A stretch of DNA of 64,000 nucleotides from Paraescarpia echinospica (lineage: Eukaryota > Annelida > Polychaeta > Sabellida > Siboglinidae). This document shows, one piece after another, positions 56,528 to 64,000 of this stretch (positions are counted from its first letter, which is position 1; each line of letters begins with the position of its first letter). The translations under genes and the position numbers were made by a program. The notes under the pieces are model-generated. The model had not been told where the DNA came from, searched no databases, and saw nothing but the letters and a program-made list of their open reading frames with translations. The DNA lies in the NCBI GenBank assembly GCA_020002185.1, contig CM034535.1:69366012-69430011 (forward strand), written 5' to 3'.

Positions 56528-56790
56528 ACAGTAGCTTCATCCTCATGCCAGGGGACGCTGCTGACTACATCAGTAACAGTACCCCATGGCAGATCACCTT
56601 GTGAAACTGAAAATAAACTCGGCCAATAATATCACTTGCTGAGAAGTTCTGGTAGAAAGTTTGCGAAGTAGACGTAGTTATTGGAATACACAATACCGCT
56701 CATGAGAACGGTCGAATGGGTAATTATATTGGGATTCGTGGAAGTCAAGGACTTTGTCTTGGAACTGGAGCGGTAGTCGGACGGGTGTCT
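56528..56790 (+). repeat. Dispersed repeat, copy 2 (see 20661-20945)
   Basis: Landmarks in order: CAGGGGACGCTGCTGACTAC, ATCAGTAACAG, CCAATAATATCACTTGCTGA, AATACCGCTCATGAGAACGG, TCGAATGGGTAATTATATTG and GGATTCGTGG. Confidence 0.65.
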
Positions 56791-56892
56791 GGCACTGTTC
56801 TCAAGGGTGGTACAGTCGTGACTAGCGACAACAATTACGAGTTTGATTGCAGTGGTAATATATGTAGTCACCGCCCCTGGTTTGCGAGGATG

Positions 56893-58734
56893 AGTAAAGT
56901 GTTCTGCCTAGGTCGAATTTGCGGGGCGTTACGCCCTGCCCTTTTTCAGTGACGCCCTGGTACCCAAAAAAGGCAAAAAGAATGCCCTGCCTTTTTTATA
57001 CGGCGCCCTGCTATATTTTGCACGTAACCCTAGTCGTGGCTGCAGACGGTTACACGATCGTGTATATTATTGTTAATTTGCGAGCGTCCCGATCTCGAAA
57101 TGCATCCCGATCGCGCCACACGCCTGGCTAAATTGTTCCCAACTGAGCACATAATCGGGAATGGATGCGTCACGAGATCGGGGTGCTTGCAAGCACTCGA
57201 TCGTCTGCAAGCGCCCCTATGTCGACTACGTATCCTGAGTGCGCCACGTGGTCATTTTGATTGTTCATGCGCCCCTATCTCGACTCCTATCCCGGTTGCC
57301 ATTAAATTCTTAATCGTGTGTGCCAAAATTTTTTAAAACATTCATTTGAGGAGACGCCCACCTTCAAAAGTGGATAAAACAGAGCGACGGACTTTCGCGG
57401 AGCGCCTCGACTATACATACCGCCAAGGCCCAAGCATTCCTTAGTTTGTTTGTATCTTCAAAAGTTAAAGTCTGATCGCCGGGAGACTTCTACCGTTAGA
57501 TTAGTCGTTAAATTCTTAATCACATGATACTTGCAAAACTTGTTAAAATACGTTTTGATCTGAGGAGGCGCCAAACTTTGACAGACTTTCGAAGCCGGCA
57601 TGTGTGATTAGAAAAATAATGTTTTATTCAATACACTCTTTATTTGTTAATGTACCGATATATAATGATAAGTAACGACATTTAGTATAACATAACTCAA
57701 CAATAGTAGTAAATAATTGCGTATTGTCCGCGTTCAAAGAACCTGCTCCCCCTCAATATGCAACGACCCGCCGACACATGACGTCGCTCATGCTCGTTGC
57801 AAGGCGTGCCGTTTCTAGGTCACGACGTCACGTGTGTGTGTAGTGGACTAGCCAAGGGTGCTAAGGTTGCTGGCGGCTAGTGTCTTCTTTTGCCAAAGCG
57901 TTTAGCAGTAGCTATCTGTAATAATTATTATTCGGAGGGTGGTTTCAAACTAGTAATAATTACTTTTTTCTGTTTATTGACTGATTGTTACAAATTAGAT
58001 TGTGTAGTTTTCTGTAAATAAAATGGAATTTTACAAATTAGCTATGCATGACTATAATTATTTTAATGTTTGACATCACACTTTTTACTATTTGCAGTGT
58101 AATATATTTCAATTTCTGTTCAGCCCAACAATATCTTGCTTACCTATTGCTTATATAATAGTCTCTGAGAATTTTAAATATGATGTGAATTTATACCTAA
58201 AATATTATGTCATGCTGGTTAAAACTTAAGTCAATTTAACCAACTAAAATATGTTGTGTTGTCTAAATATACTATATAATCATCCATTTGTCCACATTTA
58301 TATTGATTTAAATATCATTTTTCAAAACTACTATGTTACTTGTACATTTTTAATTTTCAAAATCGAACATAACAGTATATCTCAATTTATGTTAAACCTA
58401 GCCCAATGAAATTTGGCACACATATTACATGTATAATATTCTCTATGCAAATTGAATATTATGCAGATTGACAGAAATTTAAAAGTTATGTAAAGCTAAA
58501 TATTGTGTTTTGTTCTACAAGTGCTTGCCCAAGCCAAAATTATAATGCATAAATATACGTGTATGATATGATATTAAACTACAAGCTGTACACTGCTACT
58601 ATGTCTTGTTAAAAACTATTTAATTTAGTTATATGTCACAAGTGCCTTTTTAACCATTGCTTACCACACTCTACGTGCCCTTTGCTAAAATGGCACCCTG
58701 CCCTTTTGAAAACCTGGGCAAAACACTGTTAAAT
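56893..58734. mobile_element. Possible hAT-type element (weak)
   Basis: Left AGTGTTCTGCCTAGGT and right ACCTGGGCAAAACACTG are inverted with three mismatches and resemble hAT ends (CAGTGTT...). Both ends are followed inward by a GCCCT(G/T) stretch. No 8-bp duplication or transposase frame is visible; the interior is AT-rich apart from a CpG-rich part at 57050-57420. Confidence 0.35.
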
Positions 58735-58744
58735 ATGGGTCATG

Positions 58745-59487
58745 TTAAACGGAATAAAAACATCTATGGCTCGAGTTCATATTATATTACATCCTGCTAT
58801 CTATTTCCATGTCCACAAAACAAAAAAAACAAAAAAATTCAATGAATTAGAAATTCCACATTTTATGCTGTGCATCCGGACATTTTTGAATATGCATATT
58901 TTTGGCGCGCTTTTCGGGATGCCAAGATGTGACGTCACATATGACCCATAGTCGCATCAGGCCGACCCTTTCCATGCATTCAGAGCATGTTTACAAGGAT
59001 AGCTTTCGGATCGAAACGAACATCAAAATGAGTTATGCGATATTCCGATGTAGTACAAACACTAGTCATCATAGAGGAACAAGCAGTTATCTTACGGTTC
59101 CACATGGATCCAATTTTATTCAAAACAATGAATGCGAATAGGCCTACAAGTTGACTAGGTTTCGCCGAGCTTAGGCTCGTTTTTAGAATAATTATATCGG
59201 ATGCAACCAACGGGAGATAATCTACACCAATAAACATACATAACAAACATATATTGTATCCAGCTACAGAAAGTAACGTGTATAAGTGTATAATCTTATA
59301 ATATCACTGGAATATCGATGTATGAAGGAGGAGTTGTACAATTTTTCATAACAACTTAAATCAGTCAGCGAATTTCTGTCGGTCCTGCTAGCTCATTTGG
59401 TAAAGGTGTTGGTTCCTTGGCATTTATTTTGTAATCAGGCGACGCCGGTTCGATCCCGACACCAAACCATTGATTTTTTTAACACTA
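58745..59487 (+). repeat. tRNA-module foldback repeat, copy 3 left arm
   Basis: Full-length arm: outer end (GAGTTCATATTATATTACAT), CCACATTTTATG, TGACGTCACATATGACCCAT, the conserved coding block (antisense here, 59246-58980), TCCAGCTACAGAAAGTAACG and the tRNA-like module at 59384-59462. It is interrupted after ACCATTGATTTTTTTAACAC at 59487 by a 3.4-kb insertion, and resumes at 62909 (TTTTTTGTTTATGTTTTCAC). Confidence 0.8.
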
Positions 59488-59539
59488 GTCCTTTGGCCGA
59501 AGGTCCAAGGGACTATTGCCATCACGCAGCGTCTGCCGT

Positions 59540-60015
59540 TAGCTGCCGTATCTCAGAAACCGTTCAGCAACTTTTTCTATAATTTTGCATAAACATATCT
59601 TAGGGCACTGCCACTATGCACGAGAAATCTGTATTTGATTGAATCATTCTAAGGGCTCCCTAGGGCCTCCAAAGACCCCCAAACTTGTAAAAATGTAACA
59701 TTTTGTTTATTTTTTTTAAACCGTTCAGCAACTTTTTCTCTAATTTTGCAATTTCATGTGGTAGAGTCACTGTACATAAGAAATCTGTATTTCATTGAAT
59801 CATTGTAAGGGCACCCAATGAACCCCCCAAAAAGGACCCCAAAACTGGTAAATTTTCACATTTTGCCTATTTTTTTCAAAAATTCTTAAGTAACTTTTTC
59901 TCAAATTTTGCATAGACATTTCATATGGTAGTGCCACTATACACAAGAAATCTGTATTTGATTCAATCATTCTAAGGGCTCCAAATGTCCCCTAAAATGC
60001 TAAATTTGTTAACTA
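59540..60015 (+). repeat. ~155-bp tandem repeats, three units, plus a fourth at 61370-61515
   Basis: Units share CAGCAACTTTTTCT, AATTTTGCA, TTCAT(G/A)TGGTAG, CACTATACA, AGAAATCTGTATTTGATTGA, ATCATTCTAAGGGC and CCCCCAAA. They start near 59550, 59722 and 59878. Confidence 0.85.
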
Positions 60016-60604
60016 AATGGTCTACTGTAGCAGTAGCTCTAGAAGGCGTCCAGTCCTTTTGTTCAACTAATCCCTTTTCCCACAACATCTGTCACACCTC
60101 ACTGTGGTTGGCTGGTTAATGTGTGACTAATCTGTAATTGCTCACTGGCAGAGGCTTGGGTCACTGTGGCTGGTGGTAGGAAGTATGACTAATCTGTAAT
60201 TGGTCACTGGCAGAGGCTTGGGTCAACAAACACAACACCTTGTACCAGAAATAGAACACTATTCCCCTTCCCAAAACATCTGTCACATGCGGAGTCAGTG
60301 TCTTGTATGGATATATATTTTATGCAGTTGTTTTATATAAGCAGAAAGTTAATTGAAATTAGTTATTCTTAGGCCACAGAAAAGTAATTCCCGGTTTCTC
60401 ATCGATGCATGTATTTAAAAATATGTGCCACAACATTTTATTTTCTATTATAATAATTCTTCTAAATGCAAGACGTGGTGCAATAAGTGAACAGTAAACA
60501 TGTAAACATTTTACTTCCATCATAACCCTTAATGATCTGTAACTATGATTCACCAAAAAACATTTGATTAATAATTACCTACAGGGTTGTTTGATTTATG
60601 CCGG

Positions 60605-60660
60605 GCTGAAACTGTTTCTGCCTGGCAGAAACTGTTTCTGCCTGGCAGAAACAGCAACAA
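60605..60660 (+). repeat. 20-bp direct repeat with internal palindrome
   Basis: AAACTGTTTCTGCCTGGCAG occurs twice and a half; TTTCTGCCTGGCAGAAA is nearly self-complementary. Confidence 0.85.
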
Positions 60661-61552
60661 TAGGAAGTACATGCCATTGGTAGGCAAACGTGTTCTTTTT
60701 ATAGAAAATTTCAGTTTCTTTCTGTACCTGTCTACGTATGATAACCATTTGTCCGCCCTGCTCACAATAAACATCACATGAATGATAAAAGGAAGATCAC
60801 TGCCACTTAACTTGTGGATTATTATTATTATAAAACTGCTCTGCTACTGCTTGGTGGACAGTAAGCTGCAACTGTCTTTGAGTTTGTTTACATTTTGACA
60901 AACTACTATTATATAGCACTAATTTTTGAATGAATCACATTTTGAGAATGCATGTCATTGTTTGCGGTGTAACTTTTGTATGCTTCATTTTCTGCTGCTA
61001 CAAGTTGCATTCATCTGAAAGATTATTCAATTACCTATCCAATGATAATACATATGTTGTGGTGTTGGATATATAGCTTTGGTATATTGTACACGAGGGT
61101 TGTGATAGGAAACTATTGGACATTGCGACAGTGCAGAGAGACAGTACGAGATGTGTCACTCAGTATATGAAGTGTGACTTTCAGATACTTCATTTTGTAG
61201 TGCTATGGATTATGATGGGCCTCTCCATTAGCTCCCTATATATTTGTAAGTTAGGTGAGTAACACCTTCGAAGTTCTGACAGCAGGACACTGCCTTCGGT
61301 GAAGTCGAGACAAAAGTTTTACAAAGGCTCCAATTTCAAACGGTCTATCACCGTCCAGCTGACCCATTTTTTATTTTTTTCTAAAACTTTTCAGTAACTT
61401 TTTCTTTAAATTTTCATAGACATTTCATGTGGTAGTGCCACTATACAAAATAAATCTGTATTTGATTGATTCATTCTAAGGGCACCAAAGGTCCCCTAAA
61501 ATGCTAAATTTGCTAACTAAAATTAATTGTCTACCTCAGAGTAGCTATATTT

Positions 61553-62895
61553 ATAACTTGTTGTGTATTACACCCAGCTGTGGAGCTAAGTTTCTCTGCC
61601 TGCTATTGTTTGATGGAAACTGTGACTAATCTGTAATTGGTCACTGGCAGAAGCTTGTGTCAACAGACAGCATTAAGCCACCTGTTAAACTAGACAGTTG
61701 CCTGTAGGTTTTAAACTGTGTCAAACAGTGAGTCTACCTTTTGCACTCAAATAATCTGTCCTCTTAGTTTTACACATAAAGACATAATCTGGCATAACTT
61801 GATAAGTCTTTGTAGCAGCACATTTGTACTTCCAGTGTATCATTGCAACATAACATACATATTACATACTGTGTGCCACATTTGAATGTTGTGCATGTAA
61901 TATTTCCATGCAATCCATTTGCATATATAATTTCAACAGCCGTTTTCTTCATATTCATTTTTTGACCCCTACCATGTTCAATGCTCCATAACTTCGCCAA
62001 TTTTTGTAGCAGTCATATTTTTTGAAACCATGTAAAGCACTCTACCTAACCTTTACAAGGATGTAAGAAAACAATGTTACAATTTTTCCGACTTATCACT
62101 CATTTGGTCAGCTGGGGTCACACATAGACGTATTAGTCCAAAGGACTTCAGTTTAAAAAATTTTTTAGACTATCTTTTGCTCTCAAATAATCTGTCCTCT
62201 TAATTTTATACATAAAGACATAATCTGGCATAACTTTATTCATTTTTGTAGCAGCACATTTGTATTTCAAGTGTATCATATATTTATCACTTGTTGTGTA
62301 TTACACCCAGCTGTGGAGCTAAGATTCTCTGTCTGCTATTGTTTGATGGAAACTAACTAATCTGTAATTGGTCACTGGCAGTAGCTTGTGTCAACAGACA
62401 GCATTAAGCCACTAGACCCCTGTTAAACTGGACAGTTGCCTGTAGGTTTTAAACTGTCAAATAGTGAGTCTACCTTTTGCTCTCAAATAATCTGTCCTCT
62501 TAGTTTTACACATAAAGACATAATCTGGCATAACTTGATAAGTCTTTGTAGCAGCACATTTGTACTTACAGTGTATCATTGCAACATAACATACATATTA
62601 CATACTGTGTGCCACATTTGAATGTTGTGCATGTAATATTTCCATGCAATCCATTTGCATATATAATGTAAAACTTCAACAACCGTTTTCTTCATTTTCA
62701 CTTTTTGACCCCTACCATGTTCAATACTCCATAACTTCGCCAATTTTTGTAGCAGTCATAATTTTTGAAACTGTAAAGCACCCTACCAAACATTTACAAG
62801 GATGTAAGAAAACAATGTTACAATTTTTCCGACTTATCACTCATTTGGTCAGCCGGGGTCACATATAGACGTATTAGTCCAAAGGACTTCAGGGC
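61553..62895 (+). repeat. ~600-bp direct duplication, period ~732 bp
   Basis: 61560-62155 and 62292-62890 are nearly identical, from GTGTATTACACCCAGCTGTG through TAATCTGTAATTGGTCACTG and ACCGTTTTCTTCAT to CAAAGGACTTCAG. Between them 62170-62290 holds a third, partial copy (CTCAAATAATCTGTCCTCTT to TTGTAGCAGCACATTTGTAT). TAATCTGTAATTGGTCACTG also occurs at about 60187. Confidence 0.92.
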
Positions 62896-62908
62896 CACTT
62901 GGCCCATT

Positions 62909-62968
62909 TTTTGTTTATGTTTTCACCAAGTAATATAAACCAAAATGTAATAATGTTTATACTGTGAT
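62909..62968 (+). repeat. Continuation of the foldback repeat after the insertion
   Basis: TTTTTTGTTTATGTTTTCAC, then AAGTAATATAAACCAAAATG and TTTATACTGTGATGC, matching 46150-46212. Confidence 0.75.
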
Positions 62969-63285
62969 GCACTGTTTGTAAATATTTTTTTATATTTTTG
63001 TAGTAATTATTTATTTGCCACAAAAATTAAAATATGGGAATTATATAACGATGTTTCGAAATTGTATTTATCCAAACAAATATAATGTAATGGATATAGA
63101 ATGTATTAACTGTATATATATATTGTACGGTAATATATTGTAATTATATATGTGAAAACAAATGGTGATCTGTCTGGATAAATACAATTTAGAAACATCG
63201 TTATATATAATTACCACAGTTTCATTTTTGTGGCGAATAAATAATTACTACAAAAATATTTACACGCAGTGCATCATAGTATAAA
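62957..63285. repeat. Palindromic AT-rich block with ~115-bp arms
   Basis: Arms about 62957-63073 and 63168-63285 are inverted copies (TATACTGTGATGCACTG / CAGTGCATCATAGTATA at the rim; TAGTAATTATTTATT, CGATGTTTC and AATTGTATTTATCCA inside). It forms the central part of the large inverted structure of the foldback family at 58.7-64 kb. Confidence 0.82.
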
Positions 63286-64000
63286 AGTGCTAAAAAAATC
63301 AATAGTGTGCTATCGGGATTGAACCGGCGTCGCCCGATTACAAAATAAATACCAAGGAACCAACGCCTTTACCAAATGAGCTAGCAGGACTAACAGAAAT
63401 TCGCTGACTGATTTAAGTTGTTATGATAAATTGTACAACTCCTCCTCCATACATCGATATTCTAGTGATATCATAAGATTATACACTTATATACGTTACT
63501 TTCTGTAGCTGGATAGGATATATGTTTGCTATGTATGTATATTGGTGTACATTATCTCCCGTTGGTTGCATTCGATATAATTATTCTGAAAACAAGCCCA
63601 AGCTTGGCGATACCTAGTCGACTTGTAGGCTCACTCGCATTCATTGTTTTGAATAAAATTGAATTCATGTGGAACCGTAAGATAACTGCTTGTTCCTCTA
63701 TGATGACTAGTGTTTGTATTACAACGGAATATTGCACAATAACTCATTCTGACGCTCGTTTCGACCCCAAAACTATCCATGTAAACATGCTCTGAATGCA
63801 TAGAAAGGGTCGGCCTGCTGCGAGTGTGAGTCATATGTGACGTTAGGATACCACGTGATCGCCTAGCTCATTAAATTTTTATTTTCTGCGGGAATCGCTT
63901 CACAGACGGGTTTAAAATCGAATTAATGCTACAAATGTATTTTTTGGTATTTTGTTTAATGTTCTCGAATGTTACATACAATGTTAAACTTTGTGTACAC
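63276..64000 (-). repeat. tRNA-module foldback repeat, copy 3 right arm
   Basis: Mirror of the left arm: reversed tRNA-like module at 63312-63391, TTACTTTCTGTAGCTGGATA, the conserved ~88-codon frame on the + strand (63526-63795, MLCMYIGVHYLPLVAF), then the second type of outer end (CCTAGCTCATTAAATTTTTA, GGGAATCGCT) as at 46.7 kb. It continues past the window end. Confidence 0.8.

Larger units (their letters stand above)
59488..62908. mobile_element. 3.4-kb tandem-repeat-rich insertion in the foldback repeat
   Basis: The uninterrupted sequence is preserved at 46130-46170, which defines the insertion within a few bases. The insert starts TAGTCCTTTGGCCGAAGGTC and ends AGTCCAAAGGACTTCAGGGC, so both ends carry AGTCC(A/T)(A/T)(A/T)GGAC-type hairpins. 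Read on the - strand, one end finishes hairpin plus CTAG before T, reminiscent of a Helitron 3' end (hairpin, CTRR, insertion before T), but the opposite end does not start TC. No protein-coding genes seen. Confidence 0.6.

Overview
This is a eukaryotic, animal-type genomic window: AT-rich, intron-bearing and packed with interspersed repeats. The mix of CR1-like and other non-LTR retrotransposons, a Penelope-like element, piggyBac, tRNA-derived SINEs, MITEs, a P2RX7 C-terminal-type exon and an invertebrate-looking eIF4E suggests a marine invertebrate, perhaps a lophotrochozoan; the species cannot be fixed from the sequence. Nothing prokaryotic is present.

Host-type genes. (1) Six coding exons of the cap-binding translation factor eIF4E lie on the + strand (ATG at 42916, last visible exon ending 56390; the final exon is beyond or missing from the window), with a CACGTG/TGACGTC element just upstream of the ATG. 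(2) Four exons of the C-terminal nucleotide-binding domain of an ABCC (MRP-type) transporter lie on the - strand at 10454-8329. Exon phases join perfectly, but Walker A, the signature motif and three splice sites are degraded, so I call it a pseudogene. (3) A terminal exon with a P2RX7 C-terminal-domain-like sequence is at 21062-21212 (+). (4) A compact cassette at about 25.5-28.7 kb holds TATA boxes, repeated enhancer-like modules, a spliced zinc-finger/NLS/PLDLS gene with a frame problem, and a small acidic gene. It does not look like the surrounding repeats and is the best candidate for something undescribed, possibly a virus- or selfish-element-derived early region.

Mobile DNA. 1-145, 15.26-19.16 kb and 36.46-37.76 kb are one CR1-like LINE family (the middle one nearly full length, with an esterase-type ORF1). 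Other LINE fragments sit at 11.7-12.7, 20.0-20.7, 24.6-25.5, 30.1-32.0 and 51.5-52.6 kb; the last is nested inside a dead piggyBac at 50.56-53.56 kb within eIF4E intron 3. A Penelope-like fragment with inverted 3' ends is at 6.96-7.56 kb. A tRNA-headed SINE occurs three times (2.2, 5.9, 38.6 kb). A different tRNA-promoter-bearing repeat with foldback architecture and a conserved ~88-codon frame occurs at 29, 46, 59 and 63.5 kb. Perfect 58-bp inverted repeats bracket 33992-41657. Several MITEs with recognisable target-site duplications are present.

Simple repeats are extreme: about 310 bp of (CA)n at 6.47 kb, about 335 bp of (CAGG)n at 13.5 kb, (GA)n at 13.2 kb and (ACTC)n at 28.8 kb. Most of the remaining sequence is non-coding intergenic or intronic DNA in which I see no gene.
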